A stretch of DNA of 64,000 bases from Gautieria morchelliformis (taxonomy: Eukaryota > Basidiomycota > Agaricomycetes > Gomphales > Gomphaceae), in assembly GCA_015179125.1 (NCBI GenBank), contig WHVA01000373.1, positions 51,829 through 115,828 of the forward strand, in the 5' to 3' direction. Shown here in pieces: positions 45,605-58,247 of this stretch (position 1 is its first letter; each line of letters starts with the position of its first letter). Both the position numbers and the translations under genes were made by a program. Below the pieces are notes generated by a model. That model saw nothing but the letters and a program-made list of their open reading frames with translations. It was not told the DNA's origin and searched no databases.

Positions 45605-48600
45605 ATGAATGTCTGCAGAGGCGACTTGACCAACCCATGCGTCAGGGAGCTGTGGTCTACGCTCCCTGCAATTGTCTTTGTCGCGCTACTTATCGTGTCT
45701 TCGTTGCCGATTCCTGTTCCACGTCTCGTCTCCAAAGTACTTGCACGCATTCGAGCCCCCTTCTTGCCTACTCTTACAGTCTCGGAGGCGCAGGAGCTGG
45801 AACGCCAGTTCGTGCTCGAGGATGCGAGCGAGACGACTCCTTCTGAGCAATTGTCAACAAATGTCACTGCGCCACGATGGCGCACCACGCTGTTTGCAGC
45901 TCTCGCACTGGTCGAACTCACAGCCTGGCTCGCCTTGGGTATCATGAACGCCATCCACGCCATTCGGCACGCACCAGCTACGCGCTTGGTGGACTTTTTA
46001 CAGTGGATACCCCTCCTCATCTCGGTCACATGGGCTTACGCGTTCGGTCGCATCTTACATCGGCCGCCTATAACGCCCCCCTACGACCTATTCATCCTTT
46101 TCATATTACACCTAGCGGGTGGTATCTTGACCCTCGGAGGACAGCTCTACGCCTCTCGGACGTTAGGGGCACCCTTGCCGTTGGACCAGGTCCTCGCTAT
46201 TGAGAGCGTGCACCTCGGCATTGTGGTTGCTCTCCTAGTCCTAATCGTGAGCCTTCCCTTGAATGTACAAGTTAAACCAGTGGATACGCAGACAATGGTA
46301 GGCCGACATACTCACAGCACACAACGTGGCCTACTCGACTGACATCATACACAGCCGATACCCTCCCCGAGGATTATATCCTTTTCATCAAATGGATTAC
46401 ATTTTCATGTATGTCATGCTAAAATTTAAACCTCAAGCCATCTTCTCACTTGTCTGCTAGGGGTTCGCCCACTGGTCATCGTCGTGCGTTAGTTTTCAGG
46501 TTTCTAAGGCAACTTACCGTAAATACGCTTTCCTACTCAGGGAACAGATAAGACCCTCAAGTATGTATGATAACATATCTCTCTCCAATTTTGTCTGACA
46601 TTTTGTGCAAGCGATGACGATGTATGGGATATCTCGCCAACGCTCAAGACGAGACCTACGTTCTTCATTTATAGACAGACTCCGTAGGCAGCGCGTCTAT
46701 AGCATGGCATCCGATCTCGCTGACTAGATTCCGAAGTGGGTCGAGCATTTTGTGGCGACTACTACGCGCCAACTCGATGGATCTTATCATCGACTTTGTC
46801 CTGACAGAAGTTAGCGTCGTCTTTGATTTCGCTGGACCATACTTCCTTATGTCGCTATATCTTTTGTCTTTCACTATATAATGCTCATAACTTTATACAG
46901 GCGTATTCTTCAGCTACTAGAGCATCCCGAGCCCGGGTCCAGAGATCGGCTTTACTTGTATGCTGTGCTTGCCTTTGCTGCGAGTATGCTCAAGGTCCAT
47001 TTTTTTCTTCCATGTGGGGCAGTCTCTGACCTCGTTATATATCTAGACCCAGGCTGACTTACAGCATCTTTGGTATGGCCGAAGGTACGCTTAAACCACG
47101 CACTATGTTGACAGAAGGAAGCTCATGGCACGATTTAGGGCCAGCTCACGAATCGGTACTCAACTCAGTGCGGCCATTTACGACAAGGCTCTTCGAATCG
47201 TAGATCAGAGTGGCGTGGTCGCGCCTGGAACAAAGAAAGATTCTGCCGAGTCCAATGGGAAAGACGACGGTAAAAGCATCGCTAATGGAAAGGACAACAA
47301 GGACAAGGACATGGACAAGGACAAGGACAAGGACAAGGACAAGGGTAAGGAAGAAGACAACACGGGGGCAGACGTTGGCAAGATAGTCAACCTAATGGGT
47401 ATCGACGCGTAGGATTTGACTGCACAGTTGCCCACTTTGCTCCACGCTAAAACTTTGCCATGCCAGTCAAAAGATTATGAACCAGGTCGTGGGAATGCCG
47501 CATATCTACGTACGCCTCCTGTGTCCTCGTACCTGCCTTGATGACTTAGAATGATTAACGTAGGCTGCGCCCCTTCAATTGGTGGTCTCGTGCATCTACT
47601 TGTACAAGTGAGTGTATTGCGTCCCCGCCGAGTGAGATTTCATCGTATCCACTATTTTCTAGCCTGCTCGGCATATCGGCATTCGCTGGTTTTGCTTCAT
47701 TGGTGGTTGCGGTCCCCTTGTCGCAACTCCTCGCTTCCATGGTCATGCGGATTACCAAGGGTACACTCGCTGCTAAGGACAACCGGATGAAGCTTGTCAA
47801 CGAGATGTTCGGTTCTGTTCGTTGCTGGCATCTTTCTAACCTTGGTCGTGCCTGAGACTTTTTCACAGATCAAGTTTATCAAGTTCTTTGCCTGGGAGGA
47901 ACAGTGGATAAAAAAAATCATCGACGCCAGAATGGTCGAAATAAAGTGGCTTAAGAAAGGTGCAGTTATACTCATACCATCGCGTTTCGGTACTGACATC
48001 TTTACACAGCCCGGAATGTCAATATATGCTATAGTCTCCTATGGCTTTTTGTTCCAACTATGATCTCCGTCGCATCCTTTTTCACTTTCGTGGTAACGGG
48101 CCATGAGCTATCTGTCTCTGTTGCATTCACAGTATGTGCCTGCTCAGTCCATCCGCCAAGCACATCTGACATAACCGCAGGCTATTAGATTGTTCGACAT
48201 GTTGAGAGCTCCGTTGTCCATTTTGCCATACGCAATGGTCACCTTCACTCAAGTTTGTCTTCCTCCATAAGCTAGCGGGCGAGGATATACTTACATCGTG
48301 GTTACACTTGTAGACAAAAGTCAGTTTGGGGCGTTTGAAGGCGTTCTTTGATGAAGGCGAAGTTCCAAAGGATATCAGCGGACTCACACGTCCCCCCAGT
48401 AAGGAGCCCGAAGAGCTTAGCATCGAACACGGTACATTCAAATGGACGATGGGTGGAGCAACCAAGTCTGATAAAACGACGCCTACCTCCAGCACCACTC
48501 CATCCTCGACCAGCGACACCGGGGCCGGAGATGAAGCTACTGCTACGGCTTCTGTATCCACTCGGACTGCTGTGGATCAGGTCGAGCAGGTGTTTGAGTT

Positions 48601-51600
48601 GAAAGATATCAGCGTCAAAATTGTCCCCCGGAAGTTGACCGTATGTTTCATTGAGCTTGTTCTTCCATGGTTTCGACACTGAAGTTCATGGATGCAGGTT
48701 GTGACTGGCCCTACCGCGTCTGGAAAGACAGCGCTTCTGGTATAGTAACCCATCGCTTTGCGGCGCTGAATAGCCGATGACTGACATATGTCTGGAAGAT
48801 GGCCTTGCTAGGTGAAATGGAGAGAGTTTCGGGTAGTTCATCGATCCCCAAGAACCCAACTGTCGTAGACGAACATGGCCTTCGCAATTCTATCTCATAC
48901 GCTGCGCAAACACCATGGTTGCAGCAGCAAAGTATCAAGGTACGAGGGCATCATCCTTGTCTAAGATTGAGGCAGAAATTCACGTATGGTGCCTCGTAGG
49001 ACAATATCATTTTTGAATACCCGTTCGACCAAGAGCGATACGATGCCGTTGTGGAAGCTTGCGCCCTGAACCCCGATTTCCAAGCTTTGGAAGATGGTGA
49101 CCGTACCGAGATTGGGTCCAAAGGCGTTTCTCTTTCTGGAGGCCAGAAGGCGAGGTAAATATTTGGTCATAGACGCAGAGTCTCCCATTGATCAAGACGT
49201 AGAGTTGCGCTTGCTCGTACCATTTACGCCCCCACGCAGTATATCATTTTGGATGACATCTTTAGGTGTGTAGCCTGATTACTCGACTGATTGTACATCC
49301 GTCCTGACCGGCATTGTTAGTGCTGTTGTAAGGATCATACCGGATTTGTACCCCGTTGCTGTATGATTCTGATAAATTCTTATGCAGGACAGTCACACTG
49401 CACGATTCTTGTTTGACCACCTTCTCAGAGGACCTCTTGTTGCTCACCGAACCGTGCTGCTCGTTACTCATCACGTTGAACTCGTGCTTCCAGGAACACA
49501 CTATCTGATTCAAATGTCGGACGGCAGGATTCAGCGACAGGGAACAGTTGAGGAGCTGAAGGAGCAAGGCCTCCTTGACTACATCGCGCACGATGTGGCT
49601 GATCAACAGGCGAAGGAGACGGCGGAAGACCAGAAGACGGATGGGAAGACCCAGGAGGCTACTGACGGGGATGGAAAACCAAAGCAAGCGAAGAAACTGG
49701 TCGAGGAGGAAGTGCGGTCGGAAGGCAATGTCAAGTGGTCCATTTACAAGACGTACCTTAAAGCATCGTAAGTGATTTGAAGATGGCCTGTCCCGCAGGT
49801 TGTTGAGGTGGGCACGCAGATCCTACTGGACTTGGGTGATCGTTATATTGGGCATCATTGCCGGAGAAGCATGTGACGTCGGAACAAGAGTGTGGATGAG
49901 CATCTGGGGCACCGTGAGTGCCACCTTGTCGTTTCTTTTATCTCCTTCCTATTCTGAGTTAGCAGCAATAGGCTTATAAACAGCCTGCGGAATCCATCCT
50001 CGCGTCCTCACTCTCTTTCACAGCCAGTCATTTTCAAGTTCTTACTGAGCCATGGCCGATGAAACACCGACTTGTCCTGGACAACCTAACAGTAGCGGAT
50101 GGTTTTGTTACCAACCAACTTCCGGATGCGACTGTACACCCTTTATTCTACGTGGGCGTGTACTCCGCTATCGGACTGACCGCTGCTCTCGTTGGTGTTG
50201 CTGCTCAGTGGTTTCTGTTCACTGGAGGTCTCCGCAGTGGTGAGGGTCATACGCATACCCGCCTCTGATCTTTCTAAAGTATCGTCGTTAGGGGTGGTGT
50301 TATTCAAAAGCTTACTAAACAGCCTGAGCGAGGCGACCTTCCGATTCTTTGACACCACTCCAACGGGTAGGATTCTGAACAGGTTTGGGAAAGACTTCGA
50401 CACAGTCGACGGCATGTTGCCCTTTATGGTACATCACGTGACCACGTCCGTGGCTTCGTTCTTGGGTGCAGTGATTACCGTGACCTTTGTAGTGCCATGG
50501 TTCCTTCCAGTCGGCGCGCTCCTCGCCTATTGCTATGTCCAGTTGAGTATTGGCTACCTAGCCACTGGTCGTGACTTGCGACGGATGGAATCAACGTCGC
50601 GGTCGCCAATTCTTGCAGGATTTAGTGACCTGGTCAGCGGGATTGTTACTGGTAACGCATAGTCGCAACTTGTGACACAATGACTTAGCTAATCCGATCC
50701 TTAGTCCGTGCATTCTCTGCCGAACGTCAGTTCCTTCAAGGGCATTACAAACGCGTGGATACGAGTCAAAGGTTCTGGTATTTCACATGGATGTTGAACC
50801 GCTGTGCGTCGTATATCATGAGGTATCCTTATTTTGTATGACTTACCGTATTTTAAGGGCTACTGCTTCAATTCGACGTGCTAGGAGCCGTGAGCGTCTT
50901 CGCCTCGACCATGTTCGTACTCGCGGGGTTCGTCCCTGTGGGATACGCAGCATTGTCCATCGCCAGTGCCATGACATTCTCGAGTAGTGTCTATTGGACC
51001 TGCAGGGGTTTCACTGAACTCGAGCTGTGCTTGAAGTAAGCTTTTGTTTGACAACACCGAAGCTTGCTTAATCGATATACCCAATAGTTCGGTGGAACGA
51101 GTCGTCGAGTACCTTGATATACCGAAAGAGCCCCCGGCAATCATTGAAAACCATCGAGTACCTGCATATTGGCCATCTAGCTCAGACTCAGACTCGATGC
51201 TGGTCGTCGACAATCTCGAAGTGAAATACGCCCCTGACTTGCCCTCTGTCCTACATGGTATCTCTTTCTCCCTAAAGGCCAGGGAGCGAGTGGGACTCTT
51301 GGGCCGCACTGGTTGTGGGAAATCAACCTTGGTAAGTCCTGAAAGAGTTGTAATACCCACGCCAGCCTGATACAAACTCCAATATCCTACTTAGGCAATG
51401 AGTCTCCTCAGGTTTGTTGAGCCCACCAATGGGAGGATCATAATGGACGGTATCGATATCACAAGTATCGGAACTCGTGACCTCCGCTCGAGGGTGACAT
51501 TCATCCCACAAGATGCGACACTCTTTGCAGGCACGATACGGTCTGTCACTATGTCCTTAGGATTGTGCCGCAACGATACGATGACGATGTCACTTATTTC

Positions 51601-52380
51601 AGGGATAATCTGGACCCCTTTAACGAGCATTCTGATGCGGAATGTCTGGACGCACTGGCCCGTGTTCACCTAATCAGCCAGGGCTCCCAAAGGTCCTCTC
51701 GAGTACCCTCGCGTGCTCCATCAATACATGAAGACCAGGACGAAACTATCGCTTCTTCCCCCGCAGGATCCGACACTGCCACGCAAAGTGATGTAGAAAG
51801 CAAAGTCACCATCAAGTTAGACACTACTGTTTCAGCCGGCGGGCAAAATTTCAGCAGTGGACAGAGGCAACTTTTGGCCATGGCGCGTGCGTTGTTGAGA
51901 CAAAGCGGAATGGTCATCCTTGATGAGGCAACAAGCTCCATTGATAAGGTAAGTGTTGACAGAACACTTTACCCACGAGAGAGCGCCTGATCAACCCTTC
52001 AATCATAGGCTGCAGACGTCAAAATACAGGCCGCTATCCGGGAGGAGTTCAACCGCTCGTTACTCCTCACCATTGCGCACCGTCTGGGTACGATCATAGA
52101 CGTACGTTTATATGTTGACAAGCTTCTTCAGATGACCGATACAATTTTGTTTAGTTCGATCGCCTTATTGTTCTGGACAAAGGACGTATTGTCGAGTTTG
52201 ATACGCCATACAATCTGATTCGAAAAGAAGGCGGAGGTACGATCACTTCCGTGTCACAAACGTGCTCCCATGACTCATACGTTTGTACGTTTAGTGTTCC
52301 GCGAGATGTGCATTCAAAGTGGTACATTCCAGGAATTGGAAGCTGCCGTGAGGGCACCGACCGAAAGGCAGAGTGTGTGA
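45605..52380 (+). CDS. ABCC-type (MRP-like) ABC transporter
   Basis: A full-length ABCC transporter with more than 20 short introns. An N-terminal TMD0-like region (45605-46290: [42 protein letters not shown]) precedes TMD1. TMD1 carries [18 protein letters not shown], a lysine/aspartate linker and [16 protein letters not shown]1 has Walker [11 protein letters not shown] near 48709, signature [10 protein letters not shown] near 49130 and Walker B IILDDIFS, with Asp in place of the catalytic Glu, as is usual in ABCC NBD1. TMD2 follows ([20 protein letters not shown] near 50340). NBD2 has [10 protein letters not shown] near 51303, NFSSGQRQL near 51850, [11 protein letters not shown] and IAHRLGTI, ending at TERQSV. 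Frames join across every intron I checked. Such pumps export organic anions, conjugates or drugs; the substrate is unknown. Confidence 0.88.
47292..47348 (+). repeat. Hexanucleotide (GACAAG-type) tandem repeat in ABCC coding sequence
   Basis: About nine imperfect AAGGAC units encode an alternating Asp-Lys tract in the cytoplasmic linker just before DVGKIVNLM. Copy number may vary between strains. Confidence 0.8.
49321..49327 (+). other. 7-nt microexon of the ABCC gene
   Basis: TGCTGTT is bounded by an upstream AG (GTTAG) and a downstream GTAAGG. It joins ...GACATCTTTAG (ends 49265) to GACAGTCAC (from 49388). This gives D-I-F-S-A-V-D-S-H, the Walker B/D-loop of NBD1; without it the frame is lost. 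Confidence 0.8.
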
Positions 52381-53631
52381 CGTGAATATCGGGACTAAGT
52401 ATTATCGTGGATCTCACAATCCCCAAATTTTTTATTATTAGCGGTCAAATAACTTGATAAATACACAAAACTGGAGTATTTATAGGTGATCTTTGCCCTT
52501 GAGTAAAATTCTCGTTCGGCATCTATGAAAGGAAAGATAGAAAAACACAGCGAAAGTGACAGTGGCCATATGGGTCCTTCTGGACGCACGTTAAGAAGTC
52601 ACAACACGTCCTGACACCAAAAGTCGACTTCACAATCATACACACACATTCCTAATAGCTTTGCAAGGCCTACTCGTGGACACTGACATTGCGATTGGTT
52701 TTGCTCAGGTGGACAGGATCGGTGCCTCTTGAGACCACGAGTTGTAGTCTACAGAGCTAGAGGAAGGCGAGATACTGAGATCTGGACTATGGCCTATAGA
52801 GCTAGTGTTTGTGAAAGACCGGGAGTGCACAATATAGAAGCAGGGCTCTCAGGCATTTAACTGCTTTCCCTACAAATACGATGAGTTTCTTAACCCAGAT
52901 CTCGATGAGTTTCCCCAATGCCTGAAAAAGACTCATGTTTGGTCAATGGGGGCTGCGAATTCCTGAGGGCTGGACATGTAGCTGCTCTAGACCGTGCCAA
53001 AACATCCGTCGCGGTCATCAACGACGTACACGACGAACTGCCGAGTGCAGTACAATTGGTCCTAGGAAATCATCACACCAGCTGGACGTTGAACATGCTA
53101 ACCAGAAGCACGTAAGCAAATGACCTTTGCCTAATAGGAGTTATGGTGACGTTTCGGCGAAACGTACTACCACACCGTTAGAGTGGCACTTTCTGCATTA
53201 CCTGCATTCAGGCGCACGGGAATCCACCTCCCGTGTACTACACGGTCAACGTTGACAGAACAGTGGCCACAATTGTTGCGTTCAAGTGTGGAACTGGCAG
53301 CACTGTGGTTCACGTGGACAGGCGAGGATTTTGATGGAGTCGCTGAAAGCGGTACGACGCATACCACAATTCGAAGGGTGTGGCAGAGCGCCTGGTACTC
53401 CAGGTGAATACTAGACATATTTATGACATACTGTTGTTGCGGCCTTGCAGCAGCATGACAGGGTGAGTCTTCCATATGGATCTCCTAAGCTGCTCCCTGT
53501 TCTGCAGTCTGCCATACCGGGCCACCGCCAAGTTATGCGTTACTTTGCGAAGATGGATGCAGACGGGAAGACCAAAATCCAGCTTGGTGACAACACCAAC
53601 AAAGTTGACTAGGTATGTCCCGGCAATATCG
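52381..53631. other. Flank of KDZ element, unrecognised coding scraps
   Basis: Short plus-strand stretches look protein-like: KTSVAVINDVHDELPSAVQL near 53010, NPPPVYYTVNVDRTVATIVA near 53222, and GHRQVMRYFAKMDADGKTKI near 53520, ending in a stop at about 53611. They may be exons of one gene that I cannot identify. The KDZ element begins about 20 bp after that stop. Confidence 0.3.
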
Positions 53632-54142
53632 ACGCCACCTGTACCTTACACTAGCGCTTGCTATTTAGGTGGCGACAGCCGGTGTGTAGTCCCGGCCTAA
53701 TACGGCCTCGTTCGAGAGGTAAGCTATGACGCGAGACCAATCTCAAGAAAACCTTCACCCCGTAGTAATATTGCGTGACTGATCCTTGAGATAGGTCCAG
53801 GCTCCCAAAAGGTCACATGACCGGTCCATTGTGTCAAAGCCAAGACCTACCAGCCTAAATTTAGCAACGAAGTAGATAGCCATAATAGGATATAGGATAT
53901 GTTCGGCCCATCGCTAGTAGTCCCTCCTCACCGCTGCACACGACGGCAACCTATAGAGGCCATCCCCTTGTCTCAAAAAAACCCTAATAAATCTTAAAAA
54001 TATTCGCATCTGTCATTCAATTCCCACAGAGCTGATCCGGCGTCACAAGGAAGTGCGTGCTCGCTATTGCACACGACGAGCATGCAACTTTGCTCTACAG
54101 CTTCCGGAAAATTATGAAAAATCACCAGAACAAATGATTTAT
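53632..54142 (+). repeat. KDZ left terminal inverted repeat
   Basis: About 511 bp, complementary to 61270-61769 with few mismatches and small indels. It ends inside at AAATGATTTATAAC. It contains a TGCTCG...CGAGCATGC imperfect palindrome at about 54058-54083. Confidence 0.88.
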
Positions 54143-54266
54143 AACATCCAATGAGCTCTGATTTAGGCATCACACGATTCACAAGATATTATTGTCTTCT
54201 TTGAACACGCATCATGTGCAGATCAATCATCAATCACGTGATCCCATACCTGGATTCTCTTGCGCT

Positions 54267-57200
54267 ATGCCTGCGCTCAGACCAGCTCCTCACCGTCGAA
54301 AGGTTAAGAGCAAATTGAGTCAAGGTGTCAAGATTAGTCGTCTCGGGGTGCGCCATCAAGTTACCACCCTTGGCGAAGGTGCACGGCCACCTGTTCGAAC
54401 AGGCATTTTACATGAGCGGGTCATGCGAGCCAAACTTGGAGTGAGCGCAGAACGATGGGACGAGAAGAGACAAGAATATAATCAAGGTGATGTTCCATGC
54501 CTAATATACAGGAAAGACTTACTGAGCCGAAGTCAAGATCTTCATCAATCGACTCGCCGCGCATTGGAACAGGTATCTCAAGACATAGGTCGCAGCAACC
54601 ATGATGAGACTATGATGGACGGCTGGGAAGATGTGGTCGAAAATATCGATGGTATTGGCTGCCCTGATAACAATCGAGAGATTAGCCATGAGGGAGGCGA
54701 GTATTTGGCTACTTGTGAATATGACCGGCATATTAGAATGAGGTTAGCCTTTCCACGTTGTTCTTAGACTCCATTATCTCAAATAATCTCTATAGAAAGC
54801 AAAAAGACGGGCGCACTTGGGCAGAAGCGATACATCGACGAGATCAGGCATGGCAGGCACAGATGCCTGCCTTAGCAGATGCCTACTTACTTTGGAAGCA
54901 CGGAGGAACTCGCATAGAAACTAGTGGAGGGAAATTTATTTTGAGTGTTATGGGAATTGGCGGTAAGTCTCTGAATCAATGTCGACACTTGCTCACCTTT
55001 GCATTGGAAGCTTGCATGGAACGAGAATTTAGCCACATCTCCGGAGTCTCTCACATCAGTGTCACACTCATCCACTATGGCATTATCTCCTGCAATCCTG
55101 TCGACCCGTCGATGGCATTTGAAGTTGCGACACTTGAGGTATTTCGTCGGCTGCGTCTTCGAAGTCCCCACGTGAGTATCCAGGCATGGGTAAGAGTTCT
55201 TTGTGATGTCTGCAAGGTATTCCTTTCTTTGGTTATCACACCCAATGTCATTGACCGCTCTTTTCTAGATTAATTATCGACGCTACTTGCGGGAGCAATT
55301 CACTCGGGCATTCGATACATACTTAGATCTACTACGACATGTAGATGCAAAGGTAAAAGCAATTATGTCCCATGATACACCCAATTGGCGAATGAAGCAC
55401 ATGTGTCCCTCATGCTGTCACAAGGTTAGTGCCAAACTGTGGCCAAGAAGGAATTGATGATCTACCCTTAGACCAGCTCAATGGAGAGACCGAGCTTCAG
55501 CCATCAATGCTTCTTGCTCTCGATGGTAACAACTCGCTGAAACGGCTCGCACGGTCTGGTCGCCAAGATATCAACAAGCCATTTCTAAGCGACTACTATC
55601 TCACCGTTGATCAGGTTGATCAATTCAAGGATGAAGTTAGGAAACGCCCTAAGGCAAAAGGTCCAACTCTGTGGCAGGAGGCCGAGCAGGTGGATACAAC
55701 GTATGGAGATACCACATGCACCGACCGATGGAAGGCAGCAAATGCTGATGCTGTCAAGGCCACTTACAAGGAATTTGATGAATCAGGCATTTTTTTATCT
55801 GCATGCCGCCATGGATTTATCATTCTCATTGCAGACATGGTCCGTAGCGGGGAATTGTGGGTATGCAATTCAAATCCTAATATTTATACTCACATGTTCA
55901 CCCAGGGCAAAGTACCCCCTGGCTCACCTCAACAAGATCATTGAAGTGTATGACTCAAATCTGGCCATCGGGTATGACATCGCTTGTTCTTTCGCCACAA
56001 CTGTCAAAAACAGCTCGCTGGGTGCACATGCGCAAGAGAAACAGCTCCGCTTTGTAGTACCAGCTTTCCATGGATATGCACACAATCGGAGATGCCAGTT
56101 ACAGTGGCATCCCCTGTATCTGCACGGGTTTGGCATCGAAGACTTGGAGGTATGTGAACGTATCTTCAAGGGTTCCAATGCGCTTGCAAGTGCTATACGC
56201 CACACTTCACGATTCCATCGCCATCAGGCAATTGATATGTATTTTCGCCAACACGATGAAGATAAATATGAACTACTATGTAAGTAGCATCATCTAGTGT
56301 TTCTCCAGCAGTCTATAATTACACGAGCAGCGACATTCCTATACAACAACTATGCTCAAGCTCTTGGTCTTATTCATGACATGCCTGTTGCAATTGCAGC
56401 ACTGACTGGTTATCAGTCTGTGGCCGACACACACTATCAGAAATGGCTGGACCAGGAACGTACCTATTTGGCTTCAAAAGAGATCGAGCCGGACAGTGAT
56501 ATAGCCAGGGGCCAATATGTGACGGTTCTCACAAAGATGCAGCTAGCAAAGTATGTTATTATTCCTTGGTTCACTTTTTTCAGGCATTAACTTAGAGTGA
56601 AGGCATATGTTCGATGCAACTTGCCAGTTTACACCGCCCACGAGTCGTGTAAGAGCTATTCGTCAACAGGCATGGGAGGCCTATGAGTTCCTGCAAAAGG
56701 AAGTTATGTCTATAGAAGAAACTCTTGATATCGCTGAACGCTGGACTCCTGGATGCCATGAATGGGAGGTGGCCATGAGCTACAACAAGATTCGGGAGTA
56801 CCAGCTAGCAGTTGATAAGCTTGAAGGCCTAGTTGTACAACGCCTGTTTGAGCTCACAAAGGCCAATTTGTCTGGCACTGGTGCGTAATTGCCAATGTTG
56901 TGATAGGATCCAAGCTAATACAATACAGGGTACAAGCTGCGGGTACACATCAGCAAATCATTGCAGACACGATGCAAAGCTATCCAGTCAGCTCTCAAGC
57001 GTTATAATCAAGCAGCCGCCAAGCTAGTTCCTCCACGACCCCGGCTCGAATGGCAGGAAGTCGTTGAATATGGTACCCTGGCAGAATTTGACTTATTGCG
57101 CTCAGCAGCACGAGAGGACATCCGTAAGCTTCCGTGGGCTGACACAGTCAATCGCCAAGTGACAATATATAGTTTGCGACTGGAACGTGCAAAAGAAGAA

Positions 57201-57605
57201 ATAGCTCGGTTGAATGTGGAGGTGGCACGGTTGAACACTTGGATCCATGATAGCGAAACAGAATACGAAATGCAGATCCATAATCTCCAGGCCCACAAAC
57301 CACTGTTGTGCGAAGAGCTTAAGGAGCAGCTCCAAACTTGGCGACGGCTCAATGACTATCACCGACATAAGCTCAAGGCCCTGTTTGCCTTACCAGGTTA
57401 CACAGGTTCCTCCGAGATTGGTACACAACTGGGTACTACACGAATAACGATAAAGCTACCTTCATCCTCCCAGGCTACGCATCATGGAGTAGCCAAAGCA
57501 CGTGAGGACGATGAGGATGAAGATGAGGATGATGAGGATAATGAAGAAATGTCTCGTCTGGAGGATTATATCTCCAGTTTATCAATGAATGATCTCATTA
57601 CTTAG
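54267..57605 (+). CDS. KDZ transposase
   Basis: About 900 aa over at least six exons. The N-terminal part (MPALRPAPHRRKVKSKLSQG) is followed by a CxC1/CxC2-like region: GIISCNPVDPSMAFEVATL, SIQAWVRVLCDVCK, NWRMKHMCPSCCHK. The transposase core carries motifs known from KDZ enzymes: ALDGNNSLKR near 55525, IFLSACRHGFI near 55795, KYPLAHLNKI near 55910, GYDIACSF near 55970, FHGYAHNRRCQLQWHPLY near 56070, and an acidic GIEDLEVCERIF near 56135. The C-terminal part has LSGTGYKLRVHISKSLQ, RYNQAAAKLVPPRPRLEWQE and DIRKLPWADT, a coiled coil (57150-57350), an acidic run and LSMNDLIT. Introns have plausible GT/AG borders and I saw no inactivating lesion, so it may be functional. Confidence 0.85.
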
Positions 57606-58247
57606 TTAGTCTCTACTTGCAATGCACAATGCATGCCAGGCTGTTCTTGTCTATAAAGCATGAGTCGTGATTTCATTATTGAAAGCGCATACAATGCACC
57701 TGTCCATTGCCATGTTAACTGTGACACTGCAATGTGTAAAGATTGCGCAATAACTGATACAGTAATCTCAGTATTTGGACACGATGGCGTGTCAAATGAC
57801 TATTTATTCACCTGATGCAGTAATCTATAGTGTACAGGTGAATATGGGAAATACATAGTAATTGTAAGAGTTTCTTACCTCAGTGTTTGGACGCGATGGC
57901 GTGTCAAACGACTGAGGAAAGTGGTCCTAACTATTGTTACTTATAGTTTCTATCACAATTGTCTGAATAAAAGAGAAAACAAAAGGGGTGTCTCATAACA
58001 GAGATGCATATACCTAAATATAGAGAACAAACGAGCTTGCGGCATCACGCGCAGGTAGTCACGTGTTTGGGCAGTCATGTGTTTGTTACTCCAACACAAT
58101 GGAGAATGGTGAAATTAGCCTCTTTGCCAAATTCCAGACATCGCATTTGAAGACTTGCAGGGGTAACCAATTATTTATTATATTTCTACTAAGGAGCTCC
58201 AATGCCATCCCGGCTGTGTAGTTACCTATGTTGGTCCATGTGGGCGG
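57606..58247. other. Non-coding stretch in KDZ element with repeated hairpins
   Basis: A palindromic unit around TTTGGACACGATGGCGTGTCAAA occurs twice, at about 57767-57801 and 57879-57917. The second is enclosed by CCTCAG...CTGAGG arms. Between them lies another inverted repeat, ATTCACCT...AGGTGAAT (about 57808-57844). Confidence 0.7.

Noticed and set aside
48000-48075. A frameshift in the ABCC gene near 48 kb
   Set aside because: Reading with an intron ending TTTACACAG and the frame R-N-V-N-I-C-Y restores a continuous transmembrane segment.
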